From positions 1-64,000 of the forward strand of contig NZ_JAIEPC010000008.1 in the NCBI RefSeq assembly GCF_019749955.1: 64,000 nt of DNA. The letters are read 5' to 3'. This document shows positions 34,791-43,658 of the stretch, one piece after another. Below the pieces are notes generated by a model. The model did no database searches, had not been told where the DNA came from, and was given only the letters and a program-made list of their open reading frames with translations. A program made the translations under genes and the position numbers. Every line of letters begins with the position of its first letter. Position 1 is the first letter of the stretch. This DNA is from Sphingomonas sp. Its GTDB lineage: Bacteria > Pseudomonadota > Alphaproteobacteria > Sphingomonadales > Sphingomonadaceae.

Positions 34791-36068
34791 ATGCGTTCGA
34801 TTTTTCCTTCTGCCGCCGTTCTCCGGCAGAAATACGCGCTGATTTCGTCGCTGCGCGCGCAGGGCTTCCAGCTCGGCTCGTTCGAGGATGGCAAGCCCGC
34901 GCCGGGCGATCTGTTCCTGATCGCCGAGGGCGAAGTCCCGCCGGCGCCCGCCCGCACCGTCATTGTCGGCAGCGAAGGTCGCCACGTGACGCCCTCGCGC
35001 GACGGCAATCCTGCGCGGATCGCTTATGGTCCTGAGGATCAGGCGATCGGCGATGCTTTTGCCCGCGCCTTGGTGGCAGGTCCTGACCAGCCGACCGCCG
35101 CCGACCCCGAAAGCCTCGCGCTTTATGCGCTCGCCGAACGCGTTGCCGCTGCCGATATCACCGTGCTGATCAACGGCCCGACCGGCACCGGCAAGGAAGT
35201 GCTCGCGCGCGCGATCCATCTCGGCTCGACCCGCGCGGCCAAGCCCTTTGTCGCGATCAACTGCGCCGCGCTGCCTGAATCGATGCTCGAAGCCTTGCTG
35301 TTCGGCCACCAGAAAGGCGCTTTTACCGGCGCGTCGTCAGGCGGCGAGGGGTTTTTCCGCGCCGCCAATGGCGGCACGCTACTGCTCGACGAAATCGCTG
35401 AAATGCCGATCAATCTTCAGGCCAAGCTGCTGCGTGCGCTGCAGGAACGTGAAGTCGTGCCGCTGGGCGCGTCGACCCCCGAGCCGATCGACGTGCGCGT
35501 GATTGCGTGTGCCAACCGTGACTTGCAAGGCGAAGTCGCCGCCGGGCGATTCCGCGCCGATCTTTATTACCGGCTGAGCGTGTTTCCACTCAACACCAAG
35601 CCGCTGGCCGAGCGGCCGCAGGATATTCCCGCACTCGCCGCGACCTTGGTGCTGCGCCACTCGCAGGGCCGCAGCGTGATCCCGTGGCCCGATGCCTCGG
35701 CGGTCGAAGTGCTGATGGCGCATGACTGGCCGGGCAATGTCCGCGAGCTTGAAAATGTCGTCCAGCGCGCGCTGCTGTTCGCCGCGGGCGACACGATCAG
35801 CGCGGCGCATATCCTGTTCGATCGGCCCACGCCGCTCGCAGCACCGCGCCGCGACGACGCGCCCGAAACGCTCAACAACATCGTGCAGATGCGCGAATTT
35901 CAGGCGATCCGTGACACGCTCGCGGCGTGCGGCGGCAGCCGGGTCGAAACCGCGCGGCGGCTCGGGATTTCGGAGCGCACGCTGCGCTACCGCCTCGCCC
36001 GGGCGCGCGAGCAGGGCGATGACATCACGGCCGGTCTCGGCGGCAACAACAGGGCGATGTCGGCATGA
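34791..36068 (+). CDS. flbD: sigma54-dependent flagellar transcriptional activator (FlbD/FleQ-like)
   Basis: AAA+ NGPTGTGKEVLARAIH, GAFTGA loop, C-terminal Fis HTH ARRLGISERTLRYRL; flagellar context. Confidence 0.85.
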   Translation: MRSIFPSAAVLRQKYALISSLRAQGFQLGSFEDGKPAPGDLFLIAEGEVPPAPARTVIVGSEGRHVTPSRDGNPARIAYGPEDQAIGDAFARALVAGPDQPTAADPESLALYALAERVAAADITVLINGPTGTGKEVLARAIHLGSTRAAKPFVAINCAALPESMLEALLFGHQKGAFTGASSGGEGFFRAANGGTLLLDEIAEMPINLQAKLLRALQEREVVPLGASTPEPIDVRVIACANRDLQGEVAAGRFRADLYYRLSVFPLNTKPLAERPQDIPALAATLVLRHSQGRSVIPWPDASAVEVLMAHDWPGNVRELENVVQRALLFAAGDTISAAHILFDRPTPLAAPRRDDAPETLNNIVQMREFQAIRDTLAACGGSRVETARRLGISERTLRYRLARAREQGDDITAGLGGNNRAMSA

Positions 36069-36427
36069 GCGTCAACAGCATCGGTGGCGGCGGCGGTATC
36101 GACCGCGTGCTCGCGCTGCGGGCGCAAATTCTGGAGCGCAATCAGGCGCTTCAGCGCGCCAATGCGACGGTCGCCGCGACGCCAACCGCGCCGACCAGCG
36201 CCGCGCCCAAGAATTTTGCCGCCAGCCTCGAAGATGCGCTCAACAAGGTCAACGCTGGCCAGCAGCGCGCGGGCCAGGTGAGCGAAGCCTATGAACGCGG
36301 CGAAACCGTCGACATCGCGAAAGTGATGCTCGCGCGGCAGGAAGCCGCCGTTGGCTTTGAAGCGACGCTGCAAGTCCGCAACAAACTCCTGTCCGCCTAT
36401 AAGGACATTATGAGCATGCCGGTATAA
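36065..36427 (+). CDS. fliE: flagellar hook-basal body complex protein FliE
   Basis: FAASLEDALNKVNAGQQRAGQVSEAYERGETVDIAKVMLARQEAAVGFEATLQVRNKLLSAYKDIMSMPV. Confidence 0.95.
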   Translation: MSVNSIGGGGGIDRVLALRAQILERNQALQRANATVAATPTAPTSAAPKNFAASLEDALNKVNAGQQRAGQVSEAYERGETVDIAKVMLARQEAAVGFEATLQVRNKLLSAYKDIMSMPV

Positions 36428-36430
36428 TCG

Positions 36431-38158
36431 ATGGCCACGCAACTCACCCCTTCGCCCGTGCTCCCCGAGCGCTTCGCCAACCCGGTGCGGCAGATCAATG
36501 ATCTGCTCGCCCAGCCGATTGTCCGCCGTAGCCTGCCAATGGTGCTGCTGATCGGCCTGATCGCCAGTGCCGCTGCCGCCTGGCTGATGCTGGCGACGCC
36601 GCCGCAGAAGATCCTGTTCCAGGCACTGCCCGACAGCGACAAGGCGGCGGTCACGACGGCACTGCAGGCGGCCAATATCTCAAGCAAGATCGACAGCGGC
36701 ACCGGCGCGCTGACGGTTGCCGAGGATGATTATTCGCGGGCGCGGTTGTTGCTCGCGGGGCAAGGCCTGCCCAAGGCGGCACCGGGTGGTTATGCCTTGC
36801 TCGATCAACTGCCGATGGGCGTGAGCCGCGCGGTTGAAGGCGAGCGGTTGCGTCAGGCGCGCGAGACCGAGCTGGCCAAGTCGATCGAGGAAATCGACGC
36901 GGTTGCTGAAGCGCGCGTCCACCTCGCCATGCCGGAATCGAGCGTGTTCGTGCGCGACAATGCCCAACCTTCGGCCTCGGTGATCGTCAAGCTTCAGCCC
37001 GGGCGCAGCCTGTCGGATGCGCAGGTCAGCTCGATCGTCAATCTGACGGCTTCGTCGGTGCCGGGCATGAAGCCCGATATGGTGACGATCGTCGACCAGA
37101 TGGGCGCGCTGCTGACGCATGCCCCCGGCCAGGATGGCGGATCGATCGCAGGTCAGGCGCGGATCGATTTTCAGCGCCGGATCGAGGACAAATATCGCCA
37201 GCAACTCGCGCAAATGCTGACGCCGCTGGTCGGCGTGGGCAATTTTTCGGCCGAAATTCAAGCCGAGGTCAATCTCGACGAAACCCAGGCGACGCGCGAA
37301 AGCTATGACAAGTCGGGCGCGTTGCGTGCCGAGCAGGGCAATTGGACCGGCGAGACCAAGGACGGCGCGGGCGCCCAGCCCGGCGGCATCCCCGGCGCGC
37401 TGTCGAACACGCCGCCGCCGCCGAGCACGGTGACGGCGCCCAAGCCGACGCCGACGCCGACGCCTGCCGCGAGTGGGACGCCCGCTGCGACAGCGGCAGC
37501 AGCGACACCCGCAGCCCTGCCCAAGGCGGCGGAAAATTACGCGCGTGCCTATGATCTCGACAAGGAAGTCTCGGTCACGCGCGCCATTCCCGGCCAGATC
37601 AAGCGGCTGTCGGTCGCGGTGCTGCTGCGTGACCCTGAAAAGGGCAAGCCGCGCAGCCCCGTTGAAATCCAGCAGATCACGCAGCTCGTCCGTGCCGCCG
37701 TCGGCTATGACGCTGCGCGCAACGATCAGGTGATTGTGGTTGCCCGCAAATTTGCAGGCCCCACGCCGCTCGATGAAAAGGCGCCCTGGTATGATGCGAG
37801 CTGGGTCGCGGTCGCGGCGCGCAACGGGACAGCGATCATCGTCGCGCTGCTGCTCGTGCTGTTCGGCGTCCGTCCGATCGTCAAGTCGATGACGCGCAAG
37901 CGCGACGACGGCGGCCCCCGGTTGGCGCTCGCCAACAGCGGCTCGACCGAGGCGCAAGTCGCGGTCCCCAATGAGATTGCGGGCGAACCACCGATCGCGC
38001 TCAACGCGGCGGGGCAGCAAGTGCCGGTGTCGATTGACATGCTCGACCAGGCGCGCAGCTATGACGAGCGTATCGGCATGGTGCGCGGCTTCACCCGCGA
38101 CAACCCGACCCGTGCGGCGCTCGCCGTGCGCGACATGATCAAGGCGGATGCACGCTGA
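36431..38158 (+). CDS. fliF: flagellar M-ring protein FliF
   Basis: RARLLLAGQGLPKAAPGGYALLDQLPMGVSRAVEGERLRQARETELAKSIEEI; PGALSNTPP. Confidence 0.97.
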   Translation: MATQLTPSPVLPERFANPVRQINDLLAQPIVRRSLPMVLLIGLIASAAAAWLMLATPPQKILFQALPDSDKAAVTTALQAANISSKIDSGTGALTVAEDDYSRARLLLAGQGLPKAAPGGYALLDQLPMGVSRAVEGERLRQARETELAKSIEEIDAVAEARVHLAMPESSVFVRDNAQPSASVIVKLQPGRSLSDAQVSSIVNLTASSVPGMKPDMVTIVDQMGALLTHAPGQDGGSIAGQARIDFQRRIEDKYRQQLAQMLTPLVGVGNFSAEIQAEVNLDETQATRESYDKSGALRAEQGNWTGETKDGAGAQPGGIPGALSNTPPPPSTVTAPKPTPTPTPAASGTPAATAAAATPAALPKAAENYARAYDLDKEVSVTRAIPGQIKRLSVAVLLRDPEKGKPRSPVEIQQITQLVRAAVGYDAARNDQVIVVARKFAGPTPLDEKAPWYDASWVAVAARNGTAIIVALLLVLFGVRPIVKSMTRKRDDGGPRLALANSGSTEAQVAVPNEIAGEPPIALNAAGQQVPVSIDMLDQARSYDERIGMVRGFTRDNPTRAALAVRDMIKADAR

Positions 38159-39186
38159 TGGCCGATCCCGTTGCCCAGACCGACGCGACACCGCGCCAGT
38201 ATAGCGGCGTCGAACGCGCCGCCGTGCTGATGATGCTCGTCGGCGACGACGAAGCGGCGGCAATCCTGCAAAAGCTCGATCCCGAGGAAGTCCGCCAGCT
38301 TGGCAAGGCGATGTTCGCGGTTGCCGATGTCAGCGAGAATGAGGTCGAGGGCGTGCTTGACGATTTCGTCGACCGCGCGCGGGAGCGTACCGCGATCGGC
38401 TTTGACCCGCGCCCGCGGATCGAAGGGATGATGACGCGCGCGCTCGGCGCCGAAAAGGCCGAAAGCGTGCTCGCGCGGATTACACCGGCGCAGGATGCGG
38501 GCGCGATTGAACTGCTTGCCTGGCTCGATGCCAGCGACATCGCCCAGCTGATCGAGAAGGAGCATCCGCAGATCGCCGCCGTGCTGATTGCCAATCTGGA
38601 GCCTTCGGTCGGCGCACAGGTGCTCGAACTCTTGCCTGACGGAATCCAGCCCGATGTGCTCCACCGCATCGCCAAGCTGGGGCCGATCACACAGGAAGCG
38701 ATTGAGACGCTCAAGCTGGTGCTGTCGAAGCGGATTGGCCTTGGTGGTCAGGCTGCCGGTGTGGTGTTCGGCGGCACGCGCGAAGCCGCCAAGATCATGC
38801 AGTCGTCGCGCAAATCGACCGAGCAGCGCGTGATGCCCAAGCTCGCCAAGATCGACCGCGAGGTTGCGCGCGCGATCGAGGAAGCGATGTTCGTGTTCGA
38901 CAATCTGCTCGAGCTCGACGACAAGAATCTGGGCACGCTGATCCGCAACATCGACGGCGATCTGCTCGTGCGCGGGCTGAAGGGGGTCGACGAAGCTGCC
39001 CGCAACCGCTTCCTCGGCTGCATGTCGGCGCGTGCCGCTGACGGTATCCGCGACGAAATGGAAGCGCGCGGGCCGATGCGGTTGTCCGAAGTGCTCGAAG
39101 CGCAAAAGGCGATCATCCAGATCGCGCGCGCGCTCGCCAAGGACGGCACGATCATGATGGGCGGGGGCGACGACGATTATGTCTGA
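38158..39186 (+). CDS. fliG: flagellar motor switch protein FliG
   Basis: EHPQIAAVLIANLEPSVGAQVLELLPDGIQPDVLHRIAKL; MFVFDNLLELDDKNLGTLIRNIDGDLLVRGLKG. Confidence 0.97.
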   Translation: MADPVAQTDATPRQYSGVERAAVLMMLVGDDEAAAILQKLDPEEVRQLGKAMFAVADVSENEVEGVLDDFVDRARERTAIGFDPRPRIEGMMTRALGAEKAESVLARITPAQDAGAIELLAWLDASDIAQLIEKEHPQIAAVLIANLEPSVGAQVLELLPDGIQPDVLHRIAKLGPITQEAIETLKLVLSKRIGLGGQAAGVVFGGTREAAKIMQSSRKSTEQRVMPKLAKIDREVARAIEEAMFVFDNLLELDDKNLGTLIRNIDGDLLVRGLKGVDEAARNRFLGCMSARAADGIRDEMEARGPMRLSEVLEAQKAIIQIARALAKDGTIMMGGGDDDYV

Positions 39187-39916
39187 TCTGCCCGGCTTTG
39201 CCGCCGGCTTTGTCTCGCGTCACGATCCGGCGGCGCGCGCGCATCTTGCGCTCGTCGCAAGCGATCCCTTTGCGCCCGCTGATCTGAAGGCGCGCGCCAA
39301 TCACGGGCGCCGCAAGAGTGATCGGCCGGCGGGGCCGCAGTCGTTTGCGCCGCAGCCCGTTGGGCCGCGATCCTTCGCGCCGGAGGATCATGATGAGGAC
39401 GGTGCCGACACTGCGCAGGAGAATTTCGCCGACCCGATTGCGGCAGCACGCGCGCAGGCTTTTGCCGAGGGGATGGCGCATGCCCGTGCGCTCGACGATG
39501 CGGCGGGCGAGCGCGATGTGACGCTGTTTGCGACACTGGCCGCCGCGCTCAAATCATCCGAACGGATCGACCGCGACGCGCTCGCGCGCCAGTTGCGCGA
39601 GACGGTGATGTTTCTGGTCACCAAGATGATTGGCGAGGTCGGCGTGTCGGGGGACGTGCTGGCGGCGCGGATCGACGCAGCGACGGTCTTGCTCGCGGAC
39701 GCCGCCGAATCGGCGCTGCTACGCGTCCATCCCGACGATATCGATCTGCTCAAGGATCGCTTGCCGACGACGATCTTTCCGGTGGGCGACGAAAGCGTTT
39801 CGCGCGGTTCGTTCGTGCTCGAAGCTGCCTCGACGATCGTCGAGGAAGGCCCCGAATTGTGGCTCGAACAACTCGCCGCCGCGATCGAGCGCGTGGCGCT
39901 GCCGCCCTTATGCTGA
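39179..39916 (+). CDS. fliH: flagellar assembly protein FliH
   Basis: FliH-like C-terminal region, position between fliG and fliI. Confidence 0.85.
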   Translation: MSDLPGFAAGFVSRHDPAARAHLALVASDPFAPADLKARANHGRRKSDRPAGPQSFAPQPVGPRSFAPEDHDEDGADTAQENFADPIAAARAQAFAEGMAHARALDDAAGERDVTLFATLAAALKSSERIDRDALARQLRETVMFLVTKMIGEVGVSGDVLAARIDAATVLLADAAESALLRVHPDDIDLLKDRLPTTIFPVGDESVSRGSFVLEAASTIVEEGPELWLEQLAAAIERVALPPLC

Positions 39917-41238
39917 ACCGCTTCACCGGCGATTATCTCGATTCAGTGGCGCGCGCCGATTTCGCGCCTGCCCCGCGCGTGTCGGGGCGGTTGGCCTCGT
40001 TCGACGGCTTGTTGATGGAAGCGACCGGGCTGGCCCTGCCGGTCGGCACCGTCTGCTCGGTCGGTTCGGGCAAGGGCCGGGTAGAAGCCGAAGTGATCGG
40101 CTTTCGTGGCGACCGCACGCTGATGATGAACCTCGGCGGCTCGGCGCCGTTGCTGCCGCATGCGCCGGTGCGCCCGATTGGCCCGCCGGGGGAGGCCGAA
40201 GTCGGCAAGGCGCTGCTCGGGCGCGTCGTCGATGGCGCCGGCAAGCCGATCGACGGGCTGGGGCCGGTGCGCGGCGCGGGGCATTGGCCGCTCGGCGGCA
40301 AGCTGCAATCGCCGCTCGACAGGGGGCGCGTGCTCCAGCCGATGGATGTCGGCGTGCGCGCGATCAACGGCATGCTGACGATCGGCCAAGGCCAGCGTAT
40401 CGGCATCATGGCGGGATCGGGTGTCGGCAAATCGGTGCTGCTCGGCATGATTGTGCGCGCGGCCCAAGCCGATGTCATCGTCATCGGGCTGATCGGTGAG
40501 CGCTCGCGCGAAGTCGCCGACTTCCTCGAAACCAAGCTTGCAGGCGATGCGCGCGCGCGTTCGGTCGTGGTCGCAGTGCCGGCCAATCACTCGCCGGTGC
40601 TGCGCATCCGCGGCGCCTTGCGCGCCACCGCAATTGCCGAGGCTTTTCGCGCTGAGGGCAAGAATGTCCTGCTGATCATGGATTCGCTCACCCGCGTGGC
40701 GCATGCGGGCCGCGAGATCGGGCTGGCGCTTGGCGAGCCCGCGTCGGCGCGGGGCTATCCACCGAGCGCAATTGCGATGCTGCCGAACCTGATCGAGCGC
40801 GCAGGGACGTGCGTCTCGTCGGGCGGGTCGATCACCGCGATCTACACCGTGCTGGCCGATGGCGACGACGGCAATGATCCGGTCGTCGACAGCGCGCGCT
40901 CGATCCTCGACGGGCATATCGTGCTGTCGCGCCAGCTTGCCGAGCGCGGCGTCTATCCCGCGATCGACATTGGCCCCTCCGTCAGCCGCGTGATGACCGA
41001 TATCGTCGGCAAGACGCATCTGAAGGCGGCGCGGATCCTGCGCGGGCATCTCGCGACCTATGAGGAAAATCGCGATCTGGTGCTGATGGGCGCCTATCGC
41101 GGCGGGGCGGACCCGGAGATCGACGCGGCGATTGCCTATCATCCCGCGATCCTCGACTATATCCGCCAGGACCCCGATGATGTCGTGACGCTCGACGAAG
41201 CCGCGACCGAGCTGATCGGGGTGTTCGGGGATGGCTAG
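39910..41238 (+). CDS. fliI: flagellum-specific ATP synthase FliI
   Basis: GQRIGIMAGSGVGKSVLLGMI Walker A; RVAHAGREIGLALGEPASARGYPPS; start at MLNRFTGDYL. Confidence 0.97.
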   Translation: MLNRFTGDYLDSVARADFAPAPRVSGRLASFDGLLMEATGLALPVGTVCSVGSGKGRVEAEVIGFRGDRTLMMNLGGSAPLLPHAPVRPIGPPGEAEVGKALLGRVVDGAGKPIDGLGPVRGAGHWPLGGKLQSPLDRGRVLQPMDVGVRAINGMLTIGQGQRIGIMAGSGVGKSVLLGMIVRAAQADVIVIGLIGERSREVADFLETKLAGDARARSVVVAVPANHSPVLRIRGALRATAIAEAFRAEGKNVLLIMDSLTRVAHAGREIGLALGEPASARGYPPSAIAMLPNLIERAGTCVSSGGSITAIYTVLADGDDGNDPVVDSARSILDGHIVLSRQLAERGVYPAIDIGPSVSRVMTDIVGKTHLKAARILRGHLATYEENRDLVLMGAYRGGADPEIDAAIAYHPAILDYIRQDPDDVVTLDEAATELIGVFGDG

Positions 41239-41653
41239 GCGCGGCGTTCCGCTTGAGCGCATCCTGCGCGTGCGCACGCTCCAGCTCGGGCTGGTGCGCG
41301 CCGAAGAAGCGCAGGCGAACGAACGGCTCGCGAGCGAGACGGCTTTGCGCGAACGCATCGCCCAGCTAGCCGCCAATGTCGCGCCCGAGGCCGAGCGCGC
41401 CGGCGCCTTCACGCTGATGGCGGCAGCGCATTACCGCGAGCGCTTGAACCAGTCGGCGCAGGCCGCGGTCGCGCGTGAACGCCATGCCGCGCAGGGCGTC
41501 GAACAGGCGGCGCAGGCAACGCTCGAGGCCAAGCGCGACCAGACCGCCGTCGAAAAGCTGATCGCGCGGCGCGAGGCGGTGGCCGCGATCAAGGAAATGC
41601 GCGCGCTCGAAGAAGCGTCGCCCACCAAGCGGGTTCGGCACGATCCTTGCTGA
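41231..41653 (+). CDS. fliJ: flagellar export protein FliJ
   Basis: coiled-coil protein after and overlapping fliI. Confidence 0.75.
   Translation: MARRGVPLERILRVRTLQLGLVRAEEAQANERLASETALRERIAQLAANVAPEAERAGAFTLMAAAHYRERLNQSAQAAVARERHAAQGVEQAAQATLEAKRDQTAVEKLIARREAVAAIKEMRALEEASPTKRVRHDPC
41634..41651 (+). promoter_or_regulatory. sigma54 promoter upstream of fliK
   Basis: TTCGGCACGATCCTTGCT, GG-N10-GC. Confidence 0.7.
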
Positions 41654-41688
41654 ACGCCTGAGGGCGGTTGTGCCCTTGGGATATATCG

Positions 41689-42984
41689 ATGCTCGAAATT
41701 GCCCCGTCTCTATCGGCTTCATTGCCGGTACTCGCGCCGGTCGCCTCCGCCCCCGCGCCGGTCGTGGCCGTGCCTGGCGATTTTGCGCGTGCGCTCGCCG
41801 ATGCGAGCGCCGATGCGGTTCCGGCAAGCGACCGGCAAGATCTTGCCGCCCCCGGCAAAACCGCGCTTGCCGCTTTGCCGGGCACGGCGCCTGCCGATGC
41901 CAAGCCTGGATCGACGCCGGTGTCGCGTGTGCTGCCGACCAAGCCCGCCCCGGTCGATCCCGTGCTGCTCACGCCAGCGCCGGACGCTGATCGCGCGCCG
42001 ACCGGCGACGAAGCTACGACTGCCGACGACACCACGCCGGACCAGCCGCTGGGGCAGCCGGTATCGGGCTATCTGAGCGTTGTGCTGCTACCGCCGGTGG
42101 CCACTGCCGGTGGCGGTGGCGCCGCCGACGCAGCGCCCATCGTGCAGGAGATCGCGATTGCGGCGCCCGCCACGTTGCCCCGCTTGCCTTTGAAGGGCGC
42201 ACCCGCCGACGTCGATCCGGTCGCGCCAAAGCCGGTGACCCTGACCGAGCCGCCGGTGTCGCGTCGCTTGTCGCTCAAGCTTGATCCGTCGATCGAGGTG
42301 ATCGATGCCGGGCGTGCCGCGGCAACGGCGCTCGCCGACCAGCCGCCCGTCGCGCGCCCCGCGCTCAAGCTCGTCACGCGCGACTTGCCGCCGACCGTTC
42401 CCTTGTCGGCCAAGCCCGAGGGAGTGGTGGCGAGCGGCACGCCCCAGCCCGCCGTGCATGCGTTTGCCCGCGCGATTGCGTTGGCGCAGGCCAAGCCGAC
42501 CCGGATCGAAGCGCCCACCGATATCACCGACATTACGACCGCCGCGCAGGCAATCGCGGTCGGCGATGCGCGGCCCGTCGTGCTCGCACCGCGCGCGCTC
42601 GACACCACCCGCGAAGACTGGCCGCAGCGGCTGATCGACCGGGTCGACGCCGCGCGCGATGCTGCGAACGCCGCCGATACCCGCATTCGGCTGGTGCCCG
42701 AAGCGCTCGGCAAGATCGACATTGCGCTGCGCCAGAATGGCGAGACGCTTCACGTCCATTTCACCGCGGATCAGGCCGCGACGCGCGATCTGCTCAGCCA
42801 AGCGCAGCCGCGTCTCGCCGAACTCGCCGAGGCGCGCGGGCTGCGGTTGGGGCAAACCGGCGTCGATGGCGGCAGCAGCGATCAACCGCGCCGCCAACCG
42901 GTCGTCAGCGCGCCGGTCGCTAACCCTTCGGCAAGGGCGATCACGGCAGAACAAATCTCAGCGTCCGACGATCGGATCGCGTGA
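41689..42984 (+). CDS. fliK: flagellar hook-length control protein FliK
   Basis: Pro/Ala-rich N-terminus and C-terminal IRLVPEALGKIDIALRQNGETLHVHFTADQAATRDLLSQAQPRLAELAEARGL. Confidence 0.88.
   Translation: MLEIAPSLSASLPVLAPVASAPAPVVAVPGDFARALADASADAVPASDRQDLAAPGKTALAALPGTAPADAKPGSTPVSRVLPTKPAPVDPVLLTPAPDADRAPTGDEATTADDTTPDQPLGQPVSGYLSVVLLPPVATAGGGGAADAAPIVQEIAIAAPATLPRLPLKGAPADVDPVAPKPVTLTEPPVSRRLSLKLDPSIEVIDAGRAAATALADQPPVARPALKLVTRDLPPTVPLSAKPEGVVASGTPQPAVHAFARAIALAQAKPTRIEAPTDITDITTAAQAIAVGDARPVVLAPRALDTTREDWPQRLIDRVDAARDAANAADTRIRLVPEALGKIDIALRQNGETLHVHFTADQAATRDLLSQAQPRLAELAEARGLRLGQTGVDGGSSDQPRRQPVVSAPVANPSARAITAEQISASDDRIA
41821..41882. promoter_or_regulatory. candidate intragenic enhancer array (GGCAA/TTGCC half-sites; perfect palindrome CGGCAAGATCTTGCCG at 41833-41848)
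   Basis: ccggcaagcgaccggcaagatcttgccgcccccggcaaaaccgcgcttgccgctttgccggg. Confidence 0.5.
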
Positions 42985-43016
42985 CATCGACATCATAGCA
43001 TCAAGGGGAAAACAAC

Positions 43017-43655
43017 ATGGCCAAGGCAAGTGCGAAGGACGAAGTGGTTGAAGGCGAGGCGCCCAAGAAAAAGAAGGGCGGCATGATGAAGATCGTCCTG
43101 CTCGTCGTCGGTGTGCTGGTGCTCGTCGGCGGCGGCGTCGCGGGCGGGCTTTATGCCATGCAGTCGGGGCTGATCGGCGGCGGCGCGCATGCGGCTGAGC
43201 CGACCTATGACAAGCCCAAACTGGTCCCCAAGAGCGAAGAAAAGCGCGTCAGCGCGACCGGCGGCGGCGAAGGCGGCCACGGCGAAGGCGGCGGCAGCGC
43301 GAGCAGCCACGGGCCGATGGGGGCGGGCGGCGATAAATTCGCCTCGACCTATTACACGATGGAGAAGGAATTCACGTCGAACCTGAAGGACAGCGTCCAC
43401 TTCGTCCAGGTCGGGATCGCGATTTCGACGCCTTATGACGAGCGCGTCATCGAATCGCTCAAGACGCATGAAATCGCGGTGCGCTCGGCGGTGCTGCTCG
43501 CGCTCGGCGATGCGACCGAGGACCAGGTGTTCACGGTGCAGGGCAAGCGCGCGCTGCAGATCCATCTCGCCCATGCGATCAACGCCGTGCTCAAACAAAA
43601 AGAGGGCTTTGGCGGCGTTGGTAACGTCTACTTTACCAATTTCGTTGTTCAGTGA
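43017..43655 (+). CDS. fliL: flagellar basal body-associated protein FliL
   Basis: single TM, TMEKEFTSNLKDSVHFVQVGIAISTPYDERVIESLKTHEIAVRSAVLLAL. Confidence 0.92.
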   Translation: MAKASAKDEVVEGEAPKKKKGGMMKIVLLVVGVLVLVGGGVAGGLYAMQSGLIGGGAHAAEPTYDKPKLVPKSEEKRVSATGGGEGGHGEGGGSASSHGPMGAGGDKFASTYYTMEKEFTSNLKDSVHFVQVGIAISTPYDERVIESLKTHEIAVRSAVLLALGDATEDQVFTVQGKRALQIHLAHAINAVLKQKEGFGGVGNVYFTNFVVQ

Positions 43656-43658
43656 GAC

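Noticed and set aside
36680-38263. 527-aa minus-strand ORF opposite fliF
   Set aside because: Antisense shadow ORF with low-complexity Arg-rich content
39943-41412. 489-aa minus-strand ORF opposite fliI
   Set aside because: Antisense shadow of a highly conserved ATPase gene
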